From Ferirhizobium litorale (GTDB taxonomy: Bacteria > Pseudomonadota > Alphaproteobacteria > Rhizobiales > Rhizobiaceae), in contig JALDYZ010000002.1 in assembly GCA_030028905.1 (NCBI GenBank), positions 124,001-188,000 of the forward strand: 64,000 nucleotides of DNA, read 5' to 3'. Both the position numbers and the translations under genes were made by a program. The notes beneath the pieces are model-generated. The model was given only the letters and a program-made list of their open reading frames with translations, did not search any database and had not been told where the DNA came from. Positions 19,832 to 28,987 of the stretch are shown here, in pieces (the first letter of the stretch is position 1; each line of letters opens with the position of its first letter).

Positions 19832-20497
19832 TCAGTTGAGCTTCGGCTCCTCCTCGAGAAGTCCGCGGACGAAATCGAAAAGGCCGTGGCGGCGATCACG
19901 CCGGATGCGCTCGGCCCTGATGATGCTCTGGACGGCCTCGAACGCCGTATCGAGGTCGTCATTGACCAGCACGTAGTCGTATTCGCGCCAATGCTCGATT
20001 TCCGAACGCGAATTGGCAAGACGCTTGGCGATCACCTCCTCGGTATCCTCGGCACGGCGGTGCAGGCGCGATTGCAACTCATACATTGTCGGCGGCAACA
20101 CGAAGATGGAAACAACGTCAGCCTTCATCTTTTCCTGGAGTTGCTGCGCTCCCTGCCAATCGATATCGAACAGCATGTCACGCCCTTCGGCCATGGCGAT
20201 CTCCACCGGCTCGCGCGGCGTGCCATAGAAGTTGCCGTGCACCTGCGCCCACTCCAGCAACGAGTCGGAATCGCGCAGCCGCTCGAACTCGCGCTCGCTG
20301 ACGAAATGATAGTGCACACCTTCGATCTCGCTCGGGCGGCGCGAACGAGTTGTCACGCTGACCGAGAGGCTCAGGTTGTCATCCTTGCTCAGCAGGAGAC
20401 GCGCGATGGTCGATTTCCCCGCGCCCGACGGCGAGGAAATCACCATCATCAGGCCCCTGCGGGCAATTTTGGTGGGCGAGGTTTTCGCCGGCGTCAT
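19832..20497 (-). CDS. gmk: Guanylate kinase
   Basis: 221 residues. It phosphorylates GMP to GDP. The P-loop [10 protein letters not shown] is at about 21-30, and the GMP-binding [20 protein letters not shown] segment follows. A 15-residue N-terminal extension ([15 protein letters not shown]) precedes the usual start, so MMVISSPSG could be the true one. It follows yicC by three bases and is probably the last gene of a leftward fabF-mltG-yicC-gmk run. Confidence 0.96.
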   Translation of the reverse strand: MTPAKTSPTKIARRGLMMVISSPSGAGKSTIARLLLSKDDNLSLSVSVTTRSRRPSEIEGVHYHFVSEREFERLRDSDSLLEWAQVHGNFYGTPREPVEIAMAEGRDMLFDIDWQGAQQLQEKMKADVVSIFVLPPTMYELQSRLHRRAEDTEEVIAKRLANSRSEIEHWREYDYVLVNDDLDTAFEAVQSIIRAERIRRDRRHGLFDFVRGLLEEEPKLN

Positions 20498-20500
20498 GCT

Positions 20501-21388
20501 TTACTCCAGATTCTGGACCTGTTCGCGGAACTGGTCGATAACGACTTTCAATTCGATACCTGCCGCAGTGATCGCGGCGGCATTCGACTTCGAACAGATG
20601 GTATTCGATTCGCGGTTAAATTCCTGTGCAAGGAAATCAAGCTTGCGCCCGACGGGACCTGCGCTGGCCAGCATTTCGCGAGAAGCGGATACGTGGGCCT
20701 TGAGCCTGTCGATTTCCTCGCGGAGATCGGCTTTGGTTGCGAGCAGTGCCGCCTCGGCATGCAGCCTGTCGCGGTCGAAAGCGGCATTTCCGTCAAACAG
20801 GGCTGCCACCTGGCTTGCGAGACGCCTGGCGATCTCCTGCGGCGTCCGGGACGGATCCGCCTCGACGATGCCGGTGAGTTCGGCGATGCGGTCCACATGT
20901 CCATTCAAGACGCCGGCAAGCGCTGCGCCCTCGCGCTCGCGCATCGAGGCAAGGTCGGACAGAGCGTCCGCAAGCCCCGCCATGATCGACGCGTCACGGG
21001 CAGCGGCGGCCTCTTCGGTATCCTCCGGCTCACGGAAGTCGACCAGCCCTCGGATCGACAGCAGTGCGTCGAGCCGCAATGGGGCAGGGTCGATCAGCGG
21101 ACCGAGTTCCTCGCGCAGCGCCATGACCGCAGCAAGGGCATCCTTGTTGATCACCGCCTCGACCTGTGTTTCGCTGATCGCAACGGACAATGACATCTGC
21201 AGGTTGCCGCGCGTAAAACGTTCCGCCGTCATACGGCGAACTTCGGTTTCTAGCCGCTCCATGCCGGGCGGCAGCCGCAGCCGCAAGTCGAGGCCCTTGC
21301 CATTCACCGACCGCAATTCCCACGCCCAGCGATAGCGCCCGCTCGTACCCTCGCGCCGGGAGAATCCGGTCATCGACTGCAATGCCAT
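20501..21388 (-). CDS. yicC: YicC family endoribonuclease-like protein
   Basis: 295 residues beginning MALQSMTGFSRREG, the invariant YicC N-terminus. The C-terminal DUF1732 part contains EIDRLKAHVSASREML and the ending SNTICSKSNAAAITAAGIELK with the conserved NT-SKS block. YicC proteins have been linked to small-RNA turnover as endoribonucleases. An upstream in-frame ATG would add 15 non-family residues. Three bases separate it from gmk, a widely conserved pairing. Confidence 0.92.
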   Translation of the reverse strand: MALQSMTGFSRREGTSGRYRWAWELRSVNGKGLDLRLRLPPGMERLETEVRRMTAERFTRGNLQMSLSVAISETQVEAVINKDALAAVMALREELGPLIDPAPLRLDALLSIRGLVDFREPEDTEEAAAARDASIMAGLADALSDLASMREREGAALAGVLNGHVDRIAELTGIVEADPSRTPQEIARRLASQVAALFDGNAAFDRDRLHAEAALLATKADLREEIDRLKAHVSASREMLASAGPVGRKLDFLAQEFNRESNTICSKSNAAAITAAGIELKVVIDQFREQVQNLE

Positions 21389-21499
21389 ATATACCTCCGT
21401 CGGCGCCTCGCCCCGCGGATCAGGATCGAACACGGAACTCTACGGGTGCTCACTTGAATGCGGGGCCGCCGCTCTTCAAAGGAAGGGCGGCGACCAGTT

Positions 21500-22714
21500 T
21501 CAATCCTGCGTCTGGTTTGCCTTGCCGGTCGGATCGGGTTGATCGGCCGGCTGGCCATCCACCACGACGTCGTCGCTGACGCCCTTTTCCGCCTCGATCT
21601 TGCGCCAGCGCCTTACATTGGCATTGTGCTCCTCGAGTGTCGCCGCGAACACATGCCCGCCGGTGCCGTCGGCGACGAAGTAGAGATCCTTCGTCGCCAG
21701 CGGATTGGCGACAGCCTCCAGCGCGGCGCGGCCGGGGTTGGCGATCGGCGTGGGCGGCAAACCCTTGATGATGTATGTGTTGTAGGGCGTGTTCTTCTTC
21801 AGGTCCGACTGGTAGATCGGGCGATCCGACGGCTTGCCGTCGCCGCCGAACAGACCGTAGATGATGGTCGGATCGGACTGCAGGCGCATTCCCTTGTTCA
21901 GACGGTTGACGAAGACGGACGCAACATGGGCGCGCTCGTCCGCTACCCCTGTTTCCTTCTCGACGATCGAGGCGAGCGTGACGAACTCGTCCTTCGACTG
22001 AATAGGAAGGTTCGCGTCGCGGGCTTCCCAGATCTGGTCGATCAAGGCCTGTTGCGCGGCCGCCATCTTCGCAACGATGTCGGCGCGCTTGGTTCCACGG
22101 GAGAACATGTAGGTGTCCGGTCGCAGGCTGCCTTCTGAAGGAAGCGCCGAGGGCAGTTCGCCCTCAAGCACGGGATCGTCACCCAGCCTGCGGAAGATCT
22201 GCTTGACCGTCAGCCCTTCCGGCAGCGAAACGGAATAGAGAATGGACTTGCCGGATTTCAGCAGTTCCATGATCTCCTTCATCGAGGCGCCCGCCTTGAT
22301 GTCGTATTCGCCGGCCTTCAGCGTATCGCCCGGCTTCATGTAGGTCGAGGTGACATAGCGGAAGATGCGGGAATCGCTGACGATGCCGTTCCGCTCCAGG
22401 TTGGAGGCAATTTCGGAAAGGCCGGCACCGTTTCGAACGATGAAGTGGGTATCGGTTTCGAGCGGCCCGGGCTTCTGGTAGCTCGTCACGACGTAATAGA
22501 AGCCGAGCACAGCCAGCACACAGACCATCACCGCGAGCGTCATCAGGAAGTTCAGGAAGATGACGACCTGACTGCGCGCCTTGCGCGAGCGTTTCGGCGG
22601 GCCGGGCACCCGTTCCGGCCGCAACGCCTCGCTGGCGGACTTGGGGATGATCGGCCCCTTGCCCTGCCCGTCGCGTCCGAACGGCGTTTCGCTGGACTGG
22701 TTCGTATCGCTCAC
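21500..22714 (-). CDS. mltG: Endolytic murein transglycosylase MltG
   Basis: 404 residues. A cytoplasmic Pro/Arg-rich N-terminus (about 1-48) precedes one membrane span (about 50-76), then a LysM-like subdomain and the YceG catalytic domain. LASIVEKETG carries the catalytic glutamate and QSDPTIIYGL is family-conserved. It cleaves nascent glycan strands and sets their length. The GTG start has AGAGGA six bases upstream; a TTG two codons earlier is less well placed. The C-terminus is a Lys/Asp-rich tail. Confidence 0.94.
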   Translation of the reverse strand: MSDTNQSSETPFGRDGQGKGPIIPKSASEALRPERVPGPPKRSRKARSQVVIFLNFLMTLAVMVCVLAVLGFYYVVTSYQKPGPLETDTHFIVRNGAGLSEIASNLERNGIVSDSRIFRYVTSTYMKPGDTLKAGEYDIKAGASMKEIMELLKSGKSILYSVSLPEGLTVKQIFRRLGDDPVLEGELPSALPSEGSLRPDTYMFSRGTKRADIVAKMAAAQQALIDQIWEARDANLPIQSKDEFVTLASIVEKETGVADERAHVASVFVNRLNKGMRLQSDPTIIYGLFGGDGKPSDRPIYQSDLKKNTPYNTYIIKGLPPTPIANPGRAALEAVANPLATKDLYFVADGTGGHVFAATLEEHNANVRRWRKIEAEKGVSDDVVVDGQPADQPDPTGKANQTQD

Positions 22715-22819
22715 CGGCAATCCTCTTCAATGGGTATCGACCGCTCTTTGAGCGAGCAATACGGCAAAAACAGGTTCAGGATGACCCGCAACCCGGCAAG
22801 ATGTCGGCCATTGTCGTGT

Positions 22820-22840
22820 CCGCGCGACGATCTCGCGCGG
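22820..22840 (-). other. GC-rich hairpin after fabF
   Basis: A perfect 8-bp stem CCGCGCGA/TCGCGCGG (22820-22827 and 22833-22840) lies four bases past the fabF stop. No T-run follows, so it may slow polymerase or protect the fabF 3' end rather than stop transcription before mltG. Confidence 0.35.
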
Positions 22841-22844
22841 AACG

Positions 22845-24107
22845 TCATGCTTGATAGCGACGCAGCACCAGCGAGGCGTTGGTACCGCCGAAGCCGAAGG
22901 AGTTCGAGAGCGCCACGTCGATCTCGCGCTGCCGCGCCTTGTGGGGCACGAGGTCGATACGGGTTTCCCGTTCGGGATTGTCGAGGTTCAGCGTCGGCGG
23001 CGCGACATTGTCGCGGATCGCCAGCGTTGCGAAGATCGCTTCGATCGCACCGGCAGCGCCAAGAAGATGACCGGTCGCGGATTTGGTCGACGACATGGAG
23101 ATCTTAGAGGCCGCATCGCCGACGAGGCGCTCGACGGCGCCGAGTTCGATGGTGTCGGCCATGGTCGAGGTGCCGTGGGCGTTGATATAGTCGATGTCGT
23201 CGGGCGTGAGGCCGGCACGCTTCAGCGCCATCGTCATGCAGCGCTGCGCGCCCTCGCCGTTTTCGGAAGGGGCGGTGATATGGAAGGCGTCGCCGGAAAG
23301 CCCGTAGCCTACGACCTCAGCATAGATCTTTGCCCCGCGGGCCTTGGCGTGCTCCAGTTCCTCGAGAACCACAATGCCCGCGCCCTCGCCCATGACGAAA
23401 CCGTCGCGGTCGCGGTCATAGGGGCGCGATGCCTTCTGAGGATCGTCGTTGTGCTGGGTCGACAGCGCCTTGCAGGCGGCAAAGCCGGCAAGCGAAATGC
23501 GGCTGATCGGCGATTCGGTGCCGCCGGCCACCATCACGTCGGCATCGCCGAGTGCGATCAGGCGCGCAGCGTCGCCGATGGCATGAGCGCCGGTCGAGCA
23601 GGCGGTCACCACCGAGTGGTTCGGCCCGCGCAACTTGTGGCGAATGGAAACCTGACCCGAAACGAGATTGATCAGGCGGCCAGGAATGAAGAAGGGGGAA
23701 ATGCGACGCGGACCCTTGTCGCGGAGCGTATAACCCGCCTCGACGATGCCCTCGATGCCGCCGATGCCGGAACCGATCAGGACGCCGGTGGAAATCTGGT
23801 CTTCATCCGTTTCCGGATGCCAGTTGGCGTCGGCAAGCGCCATGTCGGCGGCAGCCATGCCGTAGACGATGAACGGATCGACCTTGCGCTGCTCCTTCGG
23901 CTCCATCCAGTCGTCGGGATTGTAGGTGCCGTCGCTGCCGTCACCGACCGGAATGCGACAGGCGATCTTTGCAGCAAGATCGTCGACCTCGAATTCGGTG
24001 ACAAGACGCGCACCATTCTGGCCCGCAAGCAACCTGGACCAGGTGACTTCAGTGCCACAGCCCAAAGGAGATACCATGCCGGTACCGGTGATAACGACAC
24101 GTCTCAT
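22845..24107 (-). CDS. fabF: Beta-ketoacyl-ACP synthase II
   Basis: 420 residues. It condenses malonyl-ACP with acyl-ACP in chain elongation. The Cys-His-His triad is visible: C170 in VTACSTGAHA, His in NAHGTST and His in SATGHLLGAAG. The start MRRVVITGTGMVSPLG is typical; an upstream ATG adding 15 residues lacks similarity. It lies just downstream of acpP but a good terminator separates them. Confidence 0.97.
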   Translation of the reverse strand: MRRVVITGTGMVSPLGCGTEVTWSRLLAGQNGARLVTEFEVDDLAAKIACRIPVGDGSDGTYNPDDWMEPKEQRKVDPFIVYGMAAADMALADANWHPETDEDQISTGVLIGSGIGGIEGIVEAGYTLRDKGPRRISPFFIPGRLINLVSGQVSIRHKLRGPNHSVVTACSTGAHAIGDAARLIALGDADVMVAGGTESPISRISLAGFAACKALSTQHNDDPQKASRPYDRDRDGFVMGEGAGIVVLEELEHAKARGAKIYAEVVGYGLSGDAFHITAPSENGEGAQRCMTMALKRAGLTPDDIDYINAHGTSTMADTIELGAVERLVGDAASKISMSSTKSATGHLLGAAGAIEAIFATLAIRDNVAPPTLNLDNPERETRIDLVPHKARQREIDVALSNSFGFGGTNASLVLRRYQA

Positions 24108-24150
24108 CGTCCGTAATCCACCCACAAAACAATTGATATCAGTATAGGAC

Positions 24151-24174
24151 AAAAACAGCCCGGTGAACCGGGCT
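24151..24174 (-). terminator. Intrinsic terminator of acpP
   Basis: A perfect 7-bp stem (24157-24163 with 24168-24174) with a four-base loop is followed on the minus strand by G and five T residues (24151-24155). It lies 41 bases past the acpP stop, suggesting partial uncoupling of abundant acpP mRNA from fabF. Confidence 0.75.
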
Positions 24175-24181
24175 GAAATGA

Positions 24182-24201
24182 GCGGACCGCATTTGGTCCG
24201 C
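24182..24201 (-). other. Hairpin immediately after acpP
   Basis: A perfect 7-bp stem GCGGACC/GGTCCGC (24182-24188, 24195-24201) lies 14 bases past the acpP stop and just before the terminator. It has no T-run and may guard the 3' end of the acpP transcript. Confidence 0.4.
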
Positions 24202-24215
24202 CCGGATACTTTGGA

Positions 24216-24452
24216 TCAGGCCTGGGCCTTCTCGATGAACTTGACGGCGTCGCCGACGGTCAGGATCGAGTCAGCGGCATCATCCGGAATTTCAACGCCA
24301 AATTCTTCTTCGAATGCCATGACCAGCTCAACGGTATCGAGCGAGTCCGCACCCAGGTCGTCGATGAAGCTTGCGCCCTCGACAACCTTGTCGGCGTCAA
24401 CGCCAAGATGATCAACAACAATTTTCTTTACGCGTTCAGCGATATCGCTCAT
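24216..24452 (-). CDS. acpP: Acyl carrier protein
   Basis: 78 residues, acidic, the standard AcpP size. S37 in the [19 protein letters not shown] motif is the phosphopantetheine attachment site. The start [17 protein letters not shown] is family-typical; an upstream ATG adds nine residues and is unlikely. It sits between fabG and fabF as in most proteobacteria and is followed by two hairpins, the second a strong terminator. Confidence 0.98.
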   Translation of the reverse strand: MSDIAERVKKIVVDHLGVDADKVVEGASFIDDLGADSLDTVELVMAFEEEFGVEIPDDAADSILTVGDAVKFIEKAQA

Positions 24453-24554
24453 GTCGGTATCCTCGACCTTTGTCTTCACCGGAATGCCGTTGGGGCATCC
24501 CTACCCTGTTTCAAGCCCACAGCACCCGTTTTACGCAAGCACCGCCGGCAAACC

Positions 24555-24582
24555 CGTTTACCCGGACATCACACACAACCAA
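24555..24582 (-). promoter_or_regulatory. Candidate promoter of acpP
   Basis: In the 293-base fabG-acpP gap the minus strand carries TTGGTT (24577-24582) and TAAACG (24555-24560) spaced by 16 bases, about 100 bases before the acpP ATG. Support is hexamer similarity only. The rest of the gap shows no gene. Confidence 0.3.
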
Positions 24583-24745
24583 GCCATGCACAAGCATAAC
24601 GGCCGCCTACGTTTTCGGGACGACTGTTCACAGTCATGGCCCGCTTAACATGCTTTATGTCCGTCGCAAAGCCAGAAAATAACGGCTTTCGCAATGGTCA
24701 ACATGCAATTACCGGTAAAAAGCCGGGAAATTGCCGCGACCGATC

Positions 24746-25483
24746 TCAGATCATCGCCATGCCGCCGTTGACGTGGATCGTCTGGCCGGTGATGTAGCTG
24801 GCCTCGTTGGAAGCGAGATAGGCGACAGCGGACGCAACTTCCACGCCGGAGCCCATGCGCTTCATCGGGATGGCCCCCATGATCGCTTCCTTCTGCTTGT
24901 CGTTGAGCTTGCCGGTCATGGCCGACTCGATGAAGCCCGGGGCGACGCAATTCACGGTCACGTTGCGGGTGGCGATTTCCTGGGCCAAGGACTTCGAGAA
25001 ACCGATCATGCCCGCCTTGGAGGCGCAGTAGTTCGCCTGGCCCGGATTGCCGGTGATGCCGACGACAGAGGTGATGTTGATGATGCGGCCGAAGCGACGG
25101 CGCATCATCGGATGGGTGAGCGTGCGCGTCAGGCGGAACACCGCCGTCAGGTTGACCTCGATCACGCTGTCCCAGTCCTGGTCGCTCATGCGCACGAACA
25201 GGCCGTCCTTGGTGATGCCGGCATTGTTGACGAGGATGTCTACGCCACCGAGTTCTTCTTCGGCGCGCTCGCCAAGCGAATTGACTTCGTCACGATCGGA
25301 GAGATTGGCCGGGAAGATCTTCGTGCGGTCGCCAAGTTCGGCGGCAAGCGCTTCAAGCTTCTCGACGCGCGTCCCGTGCAGGCCGACGATCGCGCCCTGC
25401 GCGTGCAGCATCCGGGCGATCTCCTCGCCGATCCCACCGGTGGCACCGGTTACCAGGGCCTTGCGGCCGGTCAGTTCAAACAT
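24746..25483 (-). CDS. fabG: 3-oxoacyl-ACP reductase FabG
   Basis: 245 residues, a classical short-chain dehydrogenase. The NADPH-binding VTGATGGIGEEI is at 11-22, NNAG follows, and the catalytic YCASKAG and the C-terminal GQTIHVNGGMAMI are the FabG signature. It reduces beta-ketoacyl-ACP. The ATG at 25483 has AAGGAAG upstream. Its position between fabD and acpP supports the role in fatty acid synthesis. Confidence 0.96.
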   Translation of the reverse strand: MFELTGRKALVTGATGGIGEEIARMLHAQGAIVGLHGTRVEKLEALAAELGDRTKIFPANLSDRDEVNSLGERAEEELGGVDILVNNAGITKDGLFVRMSDQDWDSVIEVNLTAVFRLTRTLTHPMMRRRFGRIINITSVVGITGNPGQANYCASKAGMIGFSKSLAQEIATRNVTVNCVAPGFIESAMTGKLNDKQKEAIMGAIPMKRMGSGVEVASAVAYLASNEASYITGQTIHVNGGMAMI

Positions 25484-25595
25484 CTTCGTACTTCCTTGTT
25501 CCATGCGCGCGACCCAAGCCGGCTGGCGATGAGACCACGCGAATTCGGTTTTCCGGCGCCACGCAAGAATCAGGGCCGGTCAGTAGACCTGCAAA

Positions 25596-26540
25596 TCAAC
25601 CGAGGATCGCGGCAAGTGCCGTATCGATCTCGGCGGGCGTGCCGACCGCGGTGCTGGACACGGTCTTGTCAATGCGACGGGCAAGCCCGCTCAACACCTT
25701 GCCGGCACCAACTTCATAAAGCGTTGCAACGTTATTGGCTGCGAACCATTCCACCGTCTCGCGCCAACGCACCTGACCCGTGACCTGTTCCACGAGCAGC
25801 CGGGAAATCTCGTCTGCATCGCCGACAGGGGCCGCGCGCACGTTGGCGATCAACGGCACGACCGGGTTCTGCTTCGCAACGCCGGCAAGCGCCTCGCGCA
25901 TCGCGTCGGCGGCAGGCGCCATCAGGGCGGAATGGAAGGGCGCGGAAACCGGCAGCAGGATGGCGCGCTTGGCGCCCTTTGCCGTCGCGATCTCGGCCGC
26001 CTTTTCGACCGCCGCCCTGGCGCCCGAAATCACCACCTGGCCACCGCCGTTGTCGTTGGCGATCTGGCACGCCCCGACCGAGGAGGCCTCCACGCAGGTC
26101 GCCTCGACGTCGGCATGCTCGAGCCCGATGATCGCCGCCATCGCGCCGGCACCAACGGGCACTGCGGCCTGCATGGCATTGCCGCGAATACGCAGGAGCC
26201 GCGCGGTGTCGGCAAGCGAGAACGTGCCGGCGGCACAGAGCGCCGAATATTCGCCGAGCGAATGTCCGGCCACGAACGACACCTGTTGCTTCAAGTCCAG
26301 ACCCTTGGCCTGCATCACGCGAACCGCGGCGATCGACACCGCCATCAGCGCCGGCTGGGCGTTGGCCGTCAGCGTCAGCTTGTCGTCGGGACCGCTCCAG
26401 ATGACGTCGGAGAGCTTCTCGCCGAGAGCGTCGTCCACTTCCTCGAACACGGCACGGGCTTCGGCAAAGTTGTCGGCAAGTTCCTTGCCCATGCCGACCG
26501 ACTGGCTGCCCTGCCCCGGAAATGTGAATGCGATTGTCAT
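25596..26540 (-). CDS. fabD: Malonyl CoA-ACP transacylase
   Basis: 314 residues. It moves malonyl from CoA to ACP. The family markers are PGQGSQSVGMG (8-18) and the nucleophile motif GHSLGEYSA with S94; a later SAPFHSALM carries the second catalytic histidine. It is the first gene of the leftward fabD-fabG-acpP-fabF group. Confidence 0.97.
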   Translation of the reverse strand: MTIAFTFPGQGSQSVGMGKELADNFAEARAVFEEVDDALGEKLSDVIWSGPDDKLTLTANAQPALMAVSIAAVRVMQAKGLDLKQQVSFVAGHSLGEYSALCAAGTFSLADTARLLRIRGNAMQAAVPVGAGAMAAIIGLEHADVEATCVEASSVGACQIANDNGGGQVVISGARAAVEKAAEIATAKGAKRAILLPVSAPFHSALMAPAADAMREALAGVAKQNPVVPLIANVRAAPVGDADEISRLLVEQVTGQVRWRETVEWFAANNVATLYEVGAGKVLSGLARRIDKTVSSTAVGTPAEIDTALAAILG

Positions 26541-26753
26541 TGGAGTGCTTCCTTAGGGTCGTTTTTCCACTCTCCATTCACATTCTTAACCCGCGAGTCA
26601 ATAGTAAGGACAGAGCGCAACAGCCATCCCGGCAGGCTTTCCGCGAGTGCGAGACCAAGCCACCCGCTGTTGAGCTTTCGCAAATCCTTTTCTTGCGCTT
26701 CGCCAAAACGGCCCTAAAGTCGCGCGGTCAATTTTCACATCGGGATACTCTTC

Positions 26754-27797
26754 ATGAAATACAACAAGCTCGGCCGGACGGATATCTCCGTTTCCGAAAT
26801 CTGCCTCGGCACCATGACCTGGGCGAGCCAGAACAGCGAGACGGAGGCCCACGAGCAGATGGACTACGCGCTCGAGTCCGGCATCAATTTCTTCGACACG
26901 GCCGAGCTTTATCCGACGACACCGCTGTCGGCGGACACCTACGGCAAGACCGAGGAGTTCATCGGCAACTGGTTCGCGAAGACCGGCAGGCGCAAGGATG
27001 TGGTGCTCGCTTCGAAGATCGCCGGGCCGGGTCGTTCCTATATCCGCGGAGGACGGCCGATCGATGCGGCCAGCATTCGCGAAGCGCTCGATGGCAGCCT
27101 CAAGCGGCTGAAGACCGACTATATCGACCTCTACCAGATCCACTGGCCGAACCGTGGGCATTTCCATTTCCGCCAGAACTGGAGCTACAACCCGTACAGC
27201 CAGGATCGCGCCCGGGCGGCGGCGGACATACTGATGATCCTGGAAACACTCGACGAGGCGGTGAAAGCAGGAAAGATCCGCGCCGTCGGGCTGTCGAACG
27301 AGACCACCTGGGGCACGCAGAAGTACCTGCGGCTATCCGAGGAGAAGAGCTTGCCGCGGGTCGCTACCGTGCAGAATGAATACAACCTGCTTTACCGGCA
27401 CCACGACCTCGACATGGCCGAGCTTTCGCATCACGAGGATGTCGGCCTGCTCTCCTATTCGCCGCTCGCCGCCGGCCTGCTGACCGGCAAGTATATCGGT
27501 GGGATCAAGCCGCAGGGTTCGCGCGCCTCCCTCAACGGCGATCTCGGCGGACGCCTGCAGCCGCTGCAGGAACCGGCGGTCAAGGCCTATCTCGACATCG
27601 CCCGCCGCTACGGCTTCGACCTGGCGCAGATGTCGATCGCCTATTGCCTGACAAAACCCTTCATGGCCTCGGTCATTATCGGTGCGACGACGATGGATCA
27701 GCTGAAGACGGATATCGGCGCTGCCGACGTTTCGTTGTCACCTGACGTTCTCAAGGAAATCGGGAAGGTCCACCGGCAGTATCCGCTGCCGATGTGA
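26754..27797 (+). CDS. Aldo/keto reductase (Tas-like)
   Basis: 347 residues with the AKR TIM-barrel tetrad: D48, Y53 (INFFDTAELYP), Lys in ASKIAG and His in YQIHWPNR. The C-terminal VIIGATTMDQLKTDI binds NADP(H). The overall length and the WPNR segment resemble E. coli Tas rather than small AKRs. The natural substrate is unknown. It is divergent from fabD and precedes the ribosomal operon. Confidence 0.9.
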   Translation: MKYNKLGRTDISVSEICLGTMTWASQNSETEAHEQMDYALESGINFFDTAELYPTTPLSADTYGKTEEFIGNWFAKTGRRKDVVLASKIAGPGRSYIRGGRPIDAASIREALDGSLKRLKTDYIDLYQIHWPNRGHFHFRQNWSYNPYSQDRARAAADILMILETLDEAVKAGKIRAVGLSNETTWGTQKYLRLSEEKSLPRVATVQNEYNLLYRHHDLDMAELSHHEDVGLLSYSPLAAGLLTGKYIGGIKPQGSRASLNGDLGGRLQPLQEPAVKAYLDIARRYGFDLAQMSIAYCLTKPFMASVIIGATTMDQLKTDIGAADVSLSPDVLKEIGKVHRQYPLPM

Positions 27798-28114
27798 CGG
27801 CTCGCTACAACTTTCCTCGCGGCGCATTCTCGGCGGCGCGAGGCTTTTATCGATGCAAGCCTTGCCTTTCCGGTGAAAATCCGTATAAGCGCGCTGTTCG
27901 CAACACCCGGTCTTCTGGCTGGTGGCTGAACGGAGGGCCGGTTTCCGCTTGCGGGAGCCGTTCGGAACAGAAGTGATCCAGCCTCCCGTGTCTCCGCTCT
28001 CGACCGTCTCGATGGAACGCTTTTCTTGCCGGGCTTTCAGCCCTTTAGGAACAGTCGTTGAGGCTTAGCCGCCGAACCCGGGTGCACGATAAACGCAAGA
28101 AAGGCAAAGTCATC
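27798..28114 (+). promoter_or_regulatory. rpsF operon promoter and leader (317-base gap)
   Basis: The gap holds no gene. A promoter-like TTGCCT (27862-27867) and TATAAG (27884-27889) with 16-base spacing would give a leader of about 215 bases. Near its end a GGGCT/AGCCC hairpin (28031-28035, 28039-28043) directly follows the bases CCG, resembling the known S6:S18 autoregulatory mRNA motif, which mimics the 16S binding site. The resemblance is short and I give it low weight. Confidence 0.4.
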
Positions 28115-28552
28115 ATGGCTCTTTACGAACATGTATTCCTTGCCCGACAGGATGTATCCGCACAGCAGGTCGACGCCCTCGTAGAACAGTACAAGGGTGT
28201 GATCGAAGCAAACGGTGGCAAGGTCGGGCGTATCGAAAACTGGGGCCTCAAGTCCCTTACCTACCGGATCAACAAGAACCGCAAGGCACACTACGCCCTG
28301 ATGGACATTGACGCTCCGGCTGCCGCGATCCAGGAAATGGAACGCCAGATGCGCATCAACGAAGACATTCTTCGCTACATGACGATCGCCGTCGAGAAGC
28401 ACGAAGAAGGTCCGTCCGCGATGATGCAGAAGCGCGACCGCGACGACCGTCCGCGCGATGGCCGTGGCCCGCGTGAAGGCGGCTTCGGCGACCGTGGCCC
28501 TCGCCCGGACCGTGATGACCGTCCGCGCCGCCCGCGCGAAGACCGCGTATAA
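28115..28552 (+). CDS. rpsF: 30S ribosomal protein S6
   Basis: 145 residues. The first ~100 form the S6 fold starting [15 protein letters not shown], with the [20 protein letters not shown] core that binds S18 and 16S rRNA. Residues ~107-145 are a low-complexity Arg/Asp/Gly/Pro tail rich in RD and RP repeats, as in other alphaproteobacterial S6 proteins. The start at 28115 is chosen over an in-frame ATG 19 codons upstream because of homology. rpsR follows after 13 bases. Confidence 0.97.
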   Translation: MALYEHVFLARQDVSAQQVDALVEQYKGVIEANGGKVGRIENWGLKSLTYRINKNRKAHYALMDIDAPAAAIQEMERQMRINEDILRYMTIAVEKHEEGPSAMMQKRDRDDRPRDGRGPREGGFGDRGPRPDRDDRPRRPREDRV

Positions 28553-28565
28553 GGAGATTTGAGAT

Positions 28566-28814
28566 ATGGCTGAAGTATCGTCCGCTCCGGTTCGCCGTCC
28601 GTTCCATCGTCGTCGCAAGACCTGCCCGTTCTCCGGCGCCAACGCCCCGAAGATCGACTACAAGGACGTCCGCCTCCTGCAGCGCTACATTTCCGAGCGC
28701 GGCAAGATCGTTCCGTCCCGCATCACGGCCGTTTCCCAGAAGAAGCAGCGCGAACTCGCCAAGGCGATCAAGCGCGCCCGTTTCCTCGGCCTGCTGCCCT
28801 ACGTCGTTTCCTGA
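28566..28814 (+). CDS. rpsR: 30S ribosomal protein S18
   Basis: 82 residues, basic. [20 protein letters not shown] and [20 protein letters not shown] are S18 signatures. S18 pairs with S6 on the small-subunit platform. A good AAGGAG site precedes the start, in an operon with rpsF. Confidence 0.98.
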   Translation: MAEVSSAPVRRPFHRRRKTCPFSGANAPKIDYKDVRLLQRYISERGKIVPSRITAVSQKKQRELAKAIKRARFLGLLPYVVS

Positions 28815-28834
28815 TCTGTTGACGGCTTGAAATC

Positions 28835-28917
28835 GGGGAAGGCATCTTTGCCTTCCCTCTCCCTTCCGCATTGGGTGCGGATCGGAAAATTCCGTTGCCG
28901 CGGCATCCGCGGTAAAG
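28835..28917 (+). other. Tandem hairpins between rpsR and the DUF2232 gene
   Basis: Four short perfect inverted repeats follow one another: GGGAAGGCA/TGCCTTCCC (28836-28844, 28849-28857), CCGCA/TGCGG (28866-28870, 28876-28880), CGGAA/TTCCG shortly after, and CCGCGG/CCGCGG near 28900-28915. None has a T-run. They may act as a partial transcription block or processing sites that lower expression of the distal genes relative to rpsF-rpsR. Confidence 0.4.
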
Positions 28918-28987
28918 CCCATGTTGGGGAACTGTTTCCGGATGGAAGCACGTTTCCTCTAACTGCTCGAAAAGCAGGACAGCGACG

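Noticed and set aside
22851-24116. 421-codon + strand frame opposite fabF
   Set aside because: Antisense shadow of a clear fabF; composition is that of reversed codons.
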